Below are positions 25,641 to 37,330 of a stretch of 64,000 bases of DNA, in pieces. The position numbers and the translations under genes were made by a program. Every line of letters starts with the position of its first letter. The first letter of the stretch is position 1. This DNA comes from Aspidapion aeneum (Eukaryota; Arthropoda; Insecta; Coleoptera; Brentidae), in NCBI GenBank assembly GCA_963576565.1, contig OY755040.1, positions 81,625,321 through 81,689,320 on the forward strand. The letters run 5' to 3'. Below the pieces are notes generated by a model, which searched no databases, was not told the origin of the DNA, and worked only from the letters and a program-made list of their open reading frames with translations.

Positions 25641-27219
25641 GTAGCAGACCTGAACCTAACCTTTATAACCTGGGTTTGGCAGACTTTTTTTGTATGTCTT
25701 CTCATACCTGATCATAAGAAATATTAGACAAACATTATTTTTAATTATATGATAATAATAATAACAAGTTTGATATTTATATATTCAAAGGTTATTTTTT
25801 GGGCCACGGGTTGCAATAAATCCGAAAATTATTTTTTTTTTATAAATTTATCAACCCTAATAGTTTTCTTTCCTAAAATTCATTTGATTTCGTTAAAATA
25901 ATATTACGTTTGATTTTGTGGTCGGCTGTACTTAGCCATTCGGTTTGGTTCGCTTTGCATGTCATTTTCGTGTTATTTGAATCCAACTTTAACGAAATAA
26001 GAAAAACGTCTCATGGTTTTGTTATTGTTTTTTTCCGGAAAAATACAATTTTTTAAGAACCTGTGCATCATCAACAATCCCGGAAAAATATTGAATTATC
26101 AGCAATCGAGTTTAAAGGTAGGTTTTAGATTATATTTTTCCTCATTTTTCGGTTTTTGACGCTGTACAAAAAACTGAAATTTACGATGTTGCCATAATTT
26201 AGGGCTAAAATTTGAGGCGTCAAATTTTTTCAGATTGTTTCAAATTATTTCAAATTTTAAAGAATTGCCCCCTATATGTCAAAAACTGATAAAATACTTA
26301 AAAGAACTCTTTTACCAATAAAGTAAAGCTAATATCAGTTTTTTATTTTTATTTGGCGATAAGTTATTACAAAAAAACTACAAATGGTCATATTTTTCCA
26401 TATTTCAGTGGCGCACATTTAAATAAGTATATCTCGAAAACGAATCCTATGACCCCCCTAATTTTTTTTGGTAAAAATATCAGGAAGGTTTGTCCTTCAA
26501 CATATCTCAAATTCAGCTCATCTGACGCGTCCCGGTAAACAATGTATTTAGTGCCTCCTCCTTTTATATGCCAGGATTTGGTGCTAATTTGTTGCTAATT
26601 TGTTGCCGAAGAATTAAATTTGTTGCTGCAGCCGTTAACAAGAAATCGCGACCTCATAACTCTGGACAGAAAGGCGATACGAGGATGATTTAAACGCCAT
26701 AATTTGTTGCTCGGGATGGCGATGTGCAACCAATATTAAAGAATCCCAAAAGACTTATAATTTTCTTTTGTTTTTGAAAAAAAACTGTTTTTTGTTAATA
26801 TTTTTGTTATTCTTGATAGTATTAAGGTAGAAACACTTGTAGTACCCTTATAAAAGGCCGTTCGAATTTGTTACCGCTATTTAAAGCGCCTGAGAGCGTT
26901 ATTAAGAAAAATAAAAAAATATTAAAAAATTGAGTCAAAGACCACTGTGCGCCGAGTAAAGTTGAGGGGCCACCTTGTATCTCGGTAGTCTTTAAAGATA
27001 TTAATCTCAAACAAAAAGCATAATTTGTTGCTAAGAGTCTTTCATTGCATCGTGTAAAACAAATTATTTATTTCCAATCGTACGATTAGAAATAAAATAA
27101 AAATAACATATTTTGTACTGTATTTCTAAACCCAACTGGAGGGCCACAGAGTTGTTTATACACTTCCTAGCGCTCAAATAGCACTAAATGTGTATGTCAA
27201 TGGAAAATTTGTATTATTT

Positions 27220-28234
27220 GCTAAAGTTCAACGTGTTTCATATAGTTTTCACCCTGTAACTCAAAAACTAATTAGAGGGCCACAGATTTTTTGTAGTGAC
27301 TTATAGTACCTAAAGAGTTCCATCAATATATGTTAACAAATAATTTGTTGCTGCTTCCGTTTTCGAGAAATTCAATTTTTATTTGCTATAAAGTTCAACG
27401 TGTTTCATATAGTTTCCACCCTGGAACTCAAAAACTAACTAAAGGGCCACAGATTTTTTTGTGACTTATAGTACCCAAAGAGTACTATCAATATATGTTA
27501 ACAAATAATTTGTTGCTGCTTCCGTTTTCGAGAAAGTAAATTTTTATTTGCTATAAAGTTCAACGTGTTTCATATAGTTTTTACCCTGTATCTCAGAAAC
27601 TAACTAGAGGGCCACATATTTTTTTAGTTACTTGTAGTACCTAAAGAGTACTACCAATGCGTCTTAACAAATAATTTGGTGCTGCTTCCGTTTTCGAGAA
27701 ATTGAATTTTTATTTGCTATAAAGTTCAACGTGTTTCATATAGTTTTCACTCTGTAACTCAAAAACAAACAAGAGGGCCACAGATTTTTTTCAGTTACTT
27801 GTAGTACCTAAAGAGTATTATCAACATATGTTAACAAATAATTTGTTGCTGCTTCCGTTTTCGAGAAATTAAATTTTTATTTGCTATAAAGTTCAACGTG
27901 TTTCATATAGTTTTTACCCTGTATCTCAGAAACTAACTAGAGCGCCACAGATATTTTTCAGTTACTTGTAGTACCTAAAGAGTACTACCAATGAGTTTTA
28001 ACAAATGATTTGGTGCTGCTTCCGTTTTCGAGGAATTGAATTTTTATTTGCTATAAAGTTCAACGTGTTTCATATAGTTTTCACCCTGTAACTCAAAAAC
28101 TAACTAGAGGGCCACAGATTGTTTTTAGTGACTTATAGTACCTAAAGAGTACTATCAATATATGTTAACAAGTAATTTGTTGCTGCTTCCGTTTTTGAGA
28201 AATTGAATTTTTATTTGTTTTCACCCTGTATCTC
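27220..28234. repeat. ~167-bp satellite in left arm of Y, about 6 units
   Basis: Each unit contains 'aaagttcaacgtgtttcata', 'accctgtaactcaaaaacta', 'agagggccacagatttt', 'gtacctaaagagtac' and 'ttgttgctgcttccg'. The array ends where the LINE at 28235 begins. The inverted counterpart is at 33649-37330. Confidence 0.9.
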
Positions 28235-28881
28235 AAAAACTAAGGGTACGAGTAGACCTCGTCAGATGTCTATCAGGGGAAATGAATCGACCCCTGCCCT
28301 CCGTAAATTCCAGGTACTCTCCGACCCGGAGAGTTGGCACCTGTATAGGGTCCATTTCCCAGGGTTACGGGAGAAGACCCCATCGATATGAAAGGCGGAG
28401 AGAATGGACCTCGGTACGGTGATCATAGCGTAGGTGGCAACCCTTTCTTTTAGGGATAGTATAAAAGACTACAACTGTTGCCTTACAGTATGGCGTTGGT
28501 TCGTCAAAGGCTAGAGGAGAAAAATCTTGATTAAAAATCCTGGTCCTCCAAGTAGGGGGTTGAGGCATTAGACTGGTTCTCTAATACTTGTAAAACAAAG
28601 CAATTACCAAAAAGCCTAAACAAAGCCTCGGAGCAATGAATGGAAACTCTCGAAGACGAAAAAAGCAAAGACAAAGGACTATGAATATAGCTACATGGAA
28701 CGTACAGGGAGTGAATCAAAAGTTGGACATTATTGCAACCGAAGTGCAGAATTGAAAGAAAGAAACAGTTACGAATAGTGTCGGTAATTTTGTCCATATA
28801 TTCACTGGAGTCCCAAAAGAAAGAGGAGCAGCCAGAGGGGTATCCTTGTTAATAAAGAAAAATCTAAAGAATAAAATTACA

Positions 28882-29163
28882 AATTGAAGAAATAGTCCAT
28901 GTTGGGTGGAGGTGATTTATAAATCTACATTTTGAGCCTACAAAAAGTAGGCAATGGCGATGGAATAACTCCATCAAGGTAGGGTTCATTATTTTAGGTC
29001 TTAAGTTTGGGTTGTTCTAATTTTATAAATAATTGTAAGAACCGGGCATTTATTTCACCTATTTTATTTCAGTGTACAACCTGAAGATGAGAGCTTATGC
29101 TCTCGAAACATGTAGTTGTAAAAAATTAAACTAGTGGAGAACGACTGAACTTGTTTGATTTTT
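28882..29163. mobile_element. 282-bp insertion with hammerhead-like fold
   Basis: Flanked by a perfect 12-bp duplication 'aataaaattaca' (28870-28881 and 29164-29175) that interrupts the LINE endonuclease. It contains 'ctgaagat', a GAGAGC/GCTCTC stem, then 'gaaac' (29081-29109), enclosed by a TACAAC/GTTGTA stem (29075-29080 and 29115-29120). This is the connectivity of a hammerhead ribozyme with a very short stem III. Variable-length target duplications and such motifs are known from the terminal repeats of Penelope-like elements, so this could be a solo Penelope terminal repeat (inference). Confidence 0.7.
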
Positions 29164-30658
29164 AATAAAATTACAGACTACGATTGCATTAGTGAAAACA
29201 TACTTCGAGTGAACATGAAGATGCTTAGACATAATATAAGCATAATAGCAGTCTACGCACCATTAGATGACGAAAGAGTAGCTACAAAACAAATGTTCTT
29301 TGACCAACTTGATGAGACTATCACAAAAATCGGTAATACCAGAGAAATAATTAAGCTTGGCGATTTTAATAGCCAAACTGGTAGGCAAACCCAGAGCAAA
29401 GTGATAGGACCATTTGGAGAGGAAGTAACAAATGATAATGGCTTAAGACTGATGCAATTGTGTGATACCCACAACCTAAAAATAAATAATGGTTTTTTTA
29501 AACATAAGGATATTCATCGATATACCTGGATCCAGCCAACCAGAAATCTTAAATCAATCATTGATTATGCTATAGGCGGACAACACTCATGCACGCAATT
29601 AAAGTGGTATGATGTGCGAGCACTTCGTGGTGTTACCTGTGGATCTGACCACCATCTGGTAAAAGCAAAAATATTAATCCCTTTAAGAAAAACAAATAAG
29701 GACGAAAGTATTACAGAAAATGAAAACCTAGAATGCATCGAAGACAATCAAAAATACAACTCTCGAAGTCTAGAAATCGAAAGTACTCAAAGATTGTATC
29801 AGAACCGATTAGATGAAAAATTAATAAACACATATCACCCATTTAAAGAGATATATATACAAACATAATAAAAAGCTCGAAGGAAGCAAGCAACGAAGCT
29901 GTTGGATACCAAGATAATAGAAATAACAGGAAGATGTGGTGGACGGACAAAATACAGGAAATGGTCAAAGAGAAAAAACGCACATACTTGAAATGGCTCA
30001 GTACTAAAGAGCAAAGAGACCTAGAAATCTACAGGGAAACCAGAAGACAGCTAAGAAATTTGATACGCACAGAAAAAAAATAAATGTTCGAGCGCAAGTG
30101 CCACGACATAAATACACACGTAGGAGGTAGGCAGAGTTCTGAAGTATGGAAATTCATTTCTACAGTAAAAAACCCAACAAAAGAAAAAGTAAACATCATA
30201 ATCAAACCAGAACAATGGACACAACACTACAAGGGACTGCTGCAGGAGACGAGACCCGAATATCTGGCAGCTTCTCCGAGGAGAGACATAGAAGGAGAGG
30301 AAGTAATCATCGAAAAAGAAATGATAAAGAATAATATTAAAAAGCTTAAATCCGGAAAAGCTAGCTGACCTGGGGGAATATATGCTGAAATGCTCAAATA
30401 TGGATCAAAGAAACTACTCGAAAATCTCACATATATTATGAATCAATGCATAAACGGACATCCAGTACCTAATGATTGGAAAAGTGCATTCATATCCTCG
30501 ATACATAAAAAATGAAACAAGCTGGATTGCAACAATTACAGAGAAATTTCTGTAACCAGTACTCTAAGTAGATTGTACGGTAGGATTCGTAGAGATCTTA
30601 TAGAGAATGATTTTCATGAACAAGAAAATTACGGACAGTGTTAGAGCCAACTAATATC

Positions 30659-33584
30659 TTTTTTTTTACTTACTTATTCCAGTCCGGAAAACTACAGTTT
30701 CTGAGCCCAGTATCGGGCTGTGTCCACTGCTTGTTGATTGTTTGTTCATAAGGCGTCGAGGGTACATCTATGTGGACAGTTAGGGCAGATAAGTAGGTGT
30801 TCCATATCCTGTATAGCTCCGCAGTCGCACTTGTCGTCATTTCCATCCAACAGGCCCCATCTGATGAGATTGGTCTTAACAGGGGCTACACCAGTTCTGA
30901 TGCAGTTCAACATTCGCCAGGTTCTCCAGTCGCTTGATGTTTCGCTCGGAGGGAGTTCTGTTATTCGATAGCAGGCGGGTGTTCATCCAGTGGCGCGCCC
31001 AGGAAGCGCCTTCTTGACTTTAGTTGCGCCTCGTGTCCAGTGAGTGAGTGACGCTCATCGAAGGTATGTTTAATTCTCTCGGTATATTCGTAGGTGTTCT
31101 ACGTGAGTGAGAGTCTGAGAGGCCCGAGGCTTTGTACAGTTTGTCCAGTAGCGTGGGTTTCGTTCAGGCTGACATTTACTTTTTTGGCATGAGTGGATCT
31201 GCTCCACACTGGACAGGCATATTCCGCTGTCAAAAAGCATAACGCCTGCGCTGATGTCCTTAGTACTGTTGGTTTTGCGCCTCACTTGTTCGCTGTTTCC
31301 GAGCTTCCTCAAAAGGCCATTCCGCGCCTCCACCTTCTTCCGCGTTTTTTCACAATGGAACGTGTATGTTAGGGAGCGGTCCAATATGACTCCAAGATAG
31401 GTAGGTTTATCTGTGTGCTCTAGGTTGTTGTTATCCCAGGTAACGTTTAGCTTTCTATTTGCCTGTCGAGAGTGGAGGTGGAAGGCGCTGACTTGGGTCT
31501 TGGAGGGATTCGGTTTTAGAGAGTTATCCTGATAGTAAGTGGACATCATACTCAAGGCTGCTTCCAGTTTTTGCTCCACCTCCTTAAAATTTAAACCTTG
31601 CGCTGTAATGCCCAGGTCATCGGCATATACAAAGTTTCTGGTAAAAGCTGGTGTTGGTTGGTCGTTGGTGTAGAGATTGAAGAGGATTGGTGCCAGTACG
31701 CTGCACTGAGCCAAGCCGTTTATCTTATCTGGATTCGCCATCGACTTTTTTCCCTTCAAGACTCACGTAGAATTATCTGTTTTGTAGTAAGGATTCTACG
31801 ATTTGAACAAGTTGGTAGTCTTTCAGTGTATCATAGACTTTATACAGCAAGTTTCTGTGATGACGGTTCATATTACCATACCGAACCAAACCTGTTATTT
31901 GTTTTTTCTCGAACCCATCTTCGATGTGTTCCGTCGGTGCCAGTATTTGGCTGGTGCAAGACTTCCCAGGTCTAAAGCCGGCTTGCTGTGGAATGATTTT
32001 TGAGTCGACAGTCCTCTCTAGTCGTTGGAGGATTAGCCTTTCATATAGCTTGTATAGGTGACAAAGAAGCGATATGGGGCGGTAGCTTTTTGGTGACTCA
32101 GGGTCTTTCCAAGGTTTTAGCAATGCTACGACTTTCGACTTCCTCCATACTTTTGGTATCTGGAATGTAACTCGACAGGTGTTAAAAAGTTTTAGAATCC
32201 AGTTTTTTGCTATTGTTCTGAAGTTTTTGATTTGTCTACACAGATGTCGTCTTCTCCTGCTGCTTTGCCATTTTTCAGTGAGTTTATCCCTTTATCTAGC
32301 TCTTTTATGGTAAAGGGCGTGTTAAAGTGGTTTTTCTCGGTTGTTGGAGACCCATTGCTGCATTTTTTTTGGCATTTTTTGTCCGATTTACCGTTGAGGA
32401 GCAGTTGGTGAGCTACTTGGTTAGCAGTAACATTTGACGGCGCTTTGTTTTGCTTTGAATCTCCATTTGGCTTTTTGATTAAGTTCCAAGCCATCTTGCT
32501 GCTGTGCGACATATCCATTCATTCAAGGGTGTCTATCCACTTTTTTTCTCAAGTCTCGTTCAGTGCTATCATGAGCGCATTACCGCAGGCTATAGTTTCT
32601 TCGCTAAACGGGTCCTTGTTAAAAAGTTCTTCGTACTTGTTTAAGAACCCTTTAGAGGCTTCTGACAGCCCCGGTATGAAATGTTGCCTGCAGCCTCTTG
32701 ATATGTATCGCTTTGATACCCTTTGTAAGATTTGCAAAAAGGTTTGGTAGTTTTGTGGTGATGGGTCTAGATTTTCGACTTCGGCATCTAGATTAGCTGA
32801 GTATCCGGGCCAATATGCATTTTTAAAATTAAAACATCTTCGAAAAGTTATCTCAGCTGTTTTGATGACTGAATAGACTTGAACCCCAATAGGTCTGCGT
32901 TGAGTCTTTGGCAATGACTCATACACGTGTTTTATACATGAGTCTTGGATCTTTTGGCTCACAAAGCAGTTATGGGGATTATAGCCGCGTTTCCAGTTCT
33001 TGCTGTTGACGAGCGCGGCAACTGTGGATCGTGGAGAAGAGAAAGTTTGTTGACTTCTGTCCACTCTTCCAGAAGTTGCCCATTTGTATCGGTTTCATTG
33101 TAGCCCCACGATGTGCTGTGAGAGTTAAAATCTCCAACGATAAACTGAATCTCCTGTCTTCCATAGTTCTCCGGCATTTCTAGTTTCAGTGATTTGCCAG
33201 GGGGTTTGTAAACGGATGATATGGTAAAAGCTCCGTTTTCGATGGTGAGTATTTCAGTATCGTCGGTTACTTTTTTGCCGGTAGATGTCAGCGACATGTT
33301 AGTACTTACAATAATAGTGCTACCATACTTGTTATGGGGGGATTCGACGGCAAGACGCATACCATCAATGTTGAGCCTGTTTGCGTTTTCATCTCTGTGC
33401 GTTTCCTGAAGGCATAGTACGTCCCATTTATGTGTTTGGCATAGTTGAGAGATAAGGTCTTGTTTATCTTTCGTGATACCCTCGATGTTCAGGCTAACAA
33501 TTGTCAGGGTTAGCTCTGACAAGAGCCTGTTGTTCAGATCGTTTTGCAGTGGTTTCCGCTGTTGGAAGGATTGGCCACTGTCTA
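30659..33584 (-). pseudogene. Non-LTR retrotransposon LINE 2 (EN + RT + C-terminal region), disrupted
   Basis: Reads leftward. The endonuclease runs from 33594 to about 32960 (LTIVSLNIEGITKDKQD, VLCLQETHRDEN, IVGDFNSHSTSWGY). A linker follows (33064-32210, several frames). RT is at 32123-31773 (KSYRPISLLCHLYKLYERLI, QAGFRPGKSCTSQI) and 31759-31070 (QCSVLAPILFNLYTND, catalytic FVYADDLGITAQG, YLGVILDRSLTY). The C-terminal region near 30970-30720 has a RTGVAPVKTNLMRWG and CDCGAIQDMEHLL zinc-like segment. The T-run at 30659-30667 is the tail. Frame changes split each domain. It interrupts the LINE at 28235-33648 at a site uninterrupted in copy 1 (about 2750). Confidence 0.85.
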
Positions 33585-33648
33585 TATCAATCATATATAC
33601 ATAAAAGCAATAAAAGAACTATACAAAGGGTCAAAATCTAAAATAAAA

Positions 33649-36600
33649 ATTTAATTTCTCGAAAACGGAAGCAGCAACAAATTATCTGTTAAGACATGTT
33701 GGTAGTACTCTTTAGGTACTACAAGTCACTTAAAAAAATCTGTGGCCCTCTGGTTAGTTTTTGAGATACAGGGTGGAAACTATATGAAACACGTTTAACT
33801 TTATTGCAAATAAAAATTCAATTTCTCGAAAACGGAAGCAGCAACAAATTATTTGTTAACATATATTGGTAGTACTCTTTAGGTACTATAAGTAACTGAA
33901 ACAAATCTGTGGCCCTCTAGTTAGTTTCTGAGATACAGGGTGAAAACTATATGAAACACGTTTAACTTTATTGCAAATAAAAACTCAATTTCTCGAAGAC
34001 GGAAGCAGCAACAAATTATTTGTTAACACGTATTGGTAGTACTCTTTAGGTACTATAAGTAACTGAAACAAATCTGTGTCCCTCTGGTTAGTTTTTGAGA
34101 TACAGGGTGGAAACTATATGAAACACGTTTAACTTTATTGCAAATAAAAATTCAATTTCTCGAAAACGGAAGCAGCAACAAATTATTTGTTAACATATAT
34201 TGGTAGTACTCTTTAGGTACTATAAGTAACTGAAACAAATCTGTGGCCCTCTAGTTAGTTTCTGAGATACAGGGTGAAAACTATATGAAACACGTTTAAC
34301 TTTATTGCAAATAAAAACTCAATTTCTCGAAGACGGAAGCAGCAACAAATTATTTGTTAACACGTATTGGTAGTACTCTTTAGGTACTATAAGTAACTGA
34401 AACAAATCTGTGGCCCTCTAGTTAGTTTCTGAGATACAGGGTAAAAACTATATGAAACACGTTGAACTTTATAGCAAATAAAAATTCAATTTCTCGAAAA
34501 CGGAAGCAGCAACAAATTATTTGTTAACACGTATTGGTAGTACTCTTTAGGTACCTACTACAATTAACTAAAAAGAATCTGTAGCCCTCTAGTTAGTTTT
34601 TGAGATACAGGGTGAAAACTATATGAAACACGTTTAACTTTATTGCAAATAAAAATTTAATTTCTCGAAAACGGAAGCAGCAACAAATTAATTGTTAACA
34701 CATATTGGTAGTACTCTTTAGTTGCTATAAGTAACGGAAAAAATCTGTGGCCCTCTTGTTAGTTTTTGAGATACAGGGTGAAAACTATATGAAACACGTT
34801 TAACTTTATTTCAAATAAAAATTCAATTTCTCGAAATAGGAAGCAGCAACAAATTATTTGTTAACACATATTGGTAGTACTCTTTAGTCACTATACGTAA
34901 CTGAAAAAAATCTGTGGCCCTCTTGTTAGTTTTTGAGATACAGGGTGAAAACTATATGAAACACGTTTAACTTTATTGCAAATAAAAATTCAATTTCTCG
35001 AAAACGGAAGCAGCAACAAATTATTTGTTAACACACGTTGGTAGCACTCTTTAGGTACTCTAAGTAACTAAAAAAAATCTGTGGCCCTTTTGTTAGGTTT
35101 TGAGATACAGGGTGAAAACTATATGAAACACGTTTAACTTTATTGCAAATAAAAATTCAATTTCTCGAAAACGGAAGTAGCAACAAATTATTCGTTAACA
35201 CATGTTGGTAGTACTCTTTAGGTCCTACAAGTAACTGAAAAAAATCTGTGGCCCTCTTTTTAGTTTTTGAGATACAGGGTGAAAACTATATGAAACACGT
35301 TTAACTTTATTGCAAATAAAAATTCAATTTCTCGTAAACGGAAGCAGCAACAAATTATTTGTTAACACATATTGGTAGTACTCTTTAGTTACTATAAGTA
35401 ACTGAAAAAAATCTGTGGCCCTCTTGTTAGTTTTTGAGATACAGGGTGAAAACTATATGAAACACGTTTAATTTTATTGCAAATAAAAATTCAATTTCTC
35501 GAAAACGGAAGCAGCAACAAATTATTCGTTAACACATGTTGGTAGTACTCTTTAAGTCCTACAAGTAACTGAAAAAAATCTGTGGCCCTCTTGTTAGTTT
35601 TTGAGATACAGGGTGAAAACTATATGAAACACGTTTAACTTTATTGCAAATAAAAATTCAATTTCTCGCAAACGGAAGCAGCAACAATTTATTTGTTAAC
35701 ACATATTGGTAGTACTCTTTAGGTACTATAAGCAACTGAAAAAAATCTGTAGCCCTCTTGTTAGTTTTTGAGATATAGGGTGAAAACTATATGAAACACG
35801 TTTAACTTTATTGAAAATAAAAATTCAATTTCTCGAAAACGGAAGCAGAAACAAATTATTTGTTAACATATGTTGATAGAACACTTTAGGTACTATAAGT
35901 CACTAAAAAAAGCTGTGGCCCCTTAGTTAGTTTTTGAGATACCGGATGAAAACTATATGAAACACGTTTAACTTTGGTGGGTGTGCTTTCGGGCTGTTGA
36001 CTGGTGGTTAGTCTGTCGCGGGCGCAGGTTATATACGCTATGGTGGGCGGGGCGTATATCAGAGCTGGTCGGTGATTGGTCACATTCCCTTGATTCATTT
36101 TGTTATTGTAAGCGAGCCGTTTAGTGTTTTTAAGAACCGGTACCCATGTTCTGTTAATTTTAAGAGTTTCTTCAGATCTGTTGAAGTTCTGCTGGTATTT
36201 ATGAATTTCGATTGCTTCTCTATAGAGTCTTGGATAGTATGAAGAGGAGGCGCAGAGAACTTGTGTGTCTTCGAATTTTATTCGGTGGTCTTCATTGTTT
36301 AGTGTGTGGAAGGATCTCAACAAAGACGAAAACATTCTGATACTGCCTGCCGACAAAGAAAACGCCACTGTAGTATTGAACAGGGCCGAACAGCCCGAAA
36401 GCACACCCACCATTGGACGATGGCCTCGAAAGCCTTTCACAATTTGTACGTTTAACTTTATTGCAAATAAAAATTCAATTTCTCGAAAACGGAAGCAGCA
36501 ACAAATTATTTGTTAAGACGTATTGGTAGTACTCTTTAGTTTCTATAAGTAACTGAAAATATCTGTGGACCTCTTGTTAGTTTTCGAGTTCCAGGGTGGA

Positions 36601-37330
36601 AACCATATGAAACACGTTGAACTTTATAGCAAATAAAAATTCAATTTCTCGAAAACAGAAGCAGCAACAAATTATTTGTTAACACGTATTGGTAGTACTC
36701 TTTAGATACTATAAGTCACTAAAAAAAATCTGTGACCCTCTAGTTAGTTTTTGAGTTCCAGGGTGGAAACTATATGAAACACGTTGAACTTTATAGCAAA
36801 TAAAAATTCAATTTCTCGAAAACAGAAGCAACAACAAATTATTTGTTAACACGTATTGGTAGTACTCTTTAGGTACTACAATTAACGATGAAAAAAATCT
36901 GTGGCCCTCTAGTTAGTTTTTGAGTTCCAGGGTGGAAACTATATGAAACACGTTGAACTTTATAGCAAATAAAAATTCAATTTCTCGAAAACGGAAGCAG
37001 CAACAAATTATTTGTTAACACATATTGGTAGTACTCTTTAGGTACTACCAGTAACTAATAAAAATCTGTGGCCCTCTTGTTAGTTTTTGAGATACAGGAT
37101 GAAAACTATATGAAACACGTTGAACTTTATAGCAAATAAAAATTCAATTTCACGAAAACGGAAGCAGCAACAAATTATTTGTTTACATATATTGATAGTA
37201 CTTTTTAGGTACTATAAGTCACTAAAAAAAATCTGTGGCCCTCTAGTTAGTTTTTGAGTTCCAGGGTGGAAACTATATGAAACACGTTGAACTTTATAGC
37301 AAATAAAAATTCAATTTCTCGAAAACGGAA
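33649..37330. repeat. ~167-bp satellite in right arm of Y, about 19 units
   Basis: Inverted relative to 27220-28234. Units read 'atttctcgaaaacggaagca', 'caacaaattatttgttaaca', 'gtactctttaggtac', 'tctgtggccctct', 'gagatacagggtgaaaac' and 'tatatgaaacacgtt'. Higher similarity between some neighbours (about 33800-34450, alternating 'aaaacgg' and 'aagacgg') suggests local amplification as dimers. Confidence 0.92.
35976..36447 (-). pseudogene. Rearranged Penelope-like fragment in the satellite
   Basis: Flanked by a perfect 12-bp duplication 'acgtttaacttt' (35964-35975 and 36448-36459). On the minus strand (about 36290-35990) it encodes a segment typical of the C-terminal GIY-YIG part of Penelope-like proteins (SYYPRLYREAIEIHKYQQNF, TWVPVLKNTK). 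On the plus strand (36308-36385) it encodes an RT-upstream segment typical of the same proteins (NKDENILILPADKENATVVL). An inverted repeat 'ggtgggtgtgctttcgggc' near 35977-35995 and 36390-36410 closes the two pieces. So a Penelope element of another lineage inserted with an internal inversion. Confidence 0.75.

Larger units (their letters stand above)
21911..25942. mobile_element. Foldback with satellite-bearing ~1-kb arms (inside Z)
   Basis: Outer ends 'gtacagccgacc' (21908-21919) and 'ggtcggctgtac' (25921-25932) face each other. Arms match inward through 'attaaaaataatgtttgta' (22012-22030 against 25727-25745) and 'aataaaaagttgaaaatagc' (22100-22120 against 25570-25590) into oppositely oriented tandem arrays. 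The centre (22890-24970) holds another tandem array and a short unrecognised ORF. Confidence 0.75.
17624..26272. mobile_element. Element Z, 8.6 kb, inserted in family X
   Basis: Termini 'gggggcaattcttta' (17624) and its complement (ending 26272), flanked by TAT at 17621-17623 and 26273-26275. The empty site is visible in family X copy 1 at 6427-6440 ('aactatatgtcaaaaattga'), so this is a genuine insertion. The inverted match decays after about 17 bp. Interior is non-coding as far as I can see and contains foldback F2, a 24-bp hairpin and a satellite foldback. Superfamily unknown. Confidence 0.75.
15518..26561. mobile_element. Family X copy 2, inserted near the left end of Y
   Basis: Begins 'ggaggaggcactaaatac' and ends with the exact complement at 26544-26561; the inverted match continues over at least 300 bp. 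Like copy 1 it is a foldback of tandem units: forward units at 15540-16060 and 16060-16480, turn near 16640, reverse units from 16700 to 17623 and then 26273-26561. Its right arm is split by Z. The empty site is the right arm of Y at 37966-37990. No clear target duplication was found. No coding capacity. Confidence 0.8.
28235..33648 (+). pseudogene. Non-LTR retrotransposon copy 2 (5' region present), twice interrupted
   Basis: Same family as 1096-3762 but with its 5' untranslated region (28235-28635). A start at 28636 (MNGNSRRRKKQ) leads to the endonuclease opening MNIATWNVQGVNQK at 28681. The endonuclease continues after the 28882-29163 insertion with IIAVYAPLDDERV, IIKLGDFNSQTGRQ and GSDHHLVKAKI (to about 29670). 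The RT begins near 30084 and is truncated: about 100 bases present in copy 1 (2590-2720) are missing near 30626. A stop replaces the residue after GKAS at 30366. LINE 2 (30659-33584) separates the last 65 bases. The element sits in the centre of Y. Confidence 0.85.

Noticed and set aside
15518..26561. Family X as a CACTA transposon, from the internal 'cacta' near both ends
   Set aside because: The inverted match extends outside 'cacta' to 'ggaggagg', and no 3-bp duplication or transposase is seen.
29155..29868. 237-codon endonuclease ORF as a host gene (craniofacial-development-protein-2-like annotation)
   Set aside because: It is the endonuclease of a non-LTR retrotransposon, followed by RT and with a second broken copy at 1096-3762.
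35886..36440. 184-codon minus-strand ORF as one gene
   Set aside because: It joins satellite sequence, an inverted repeat and a Penelope fragment; only the middle part has protein similarity.
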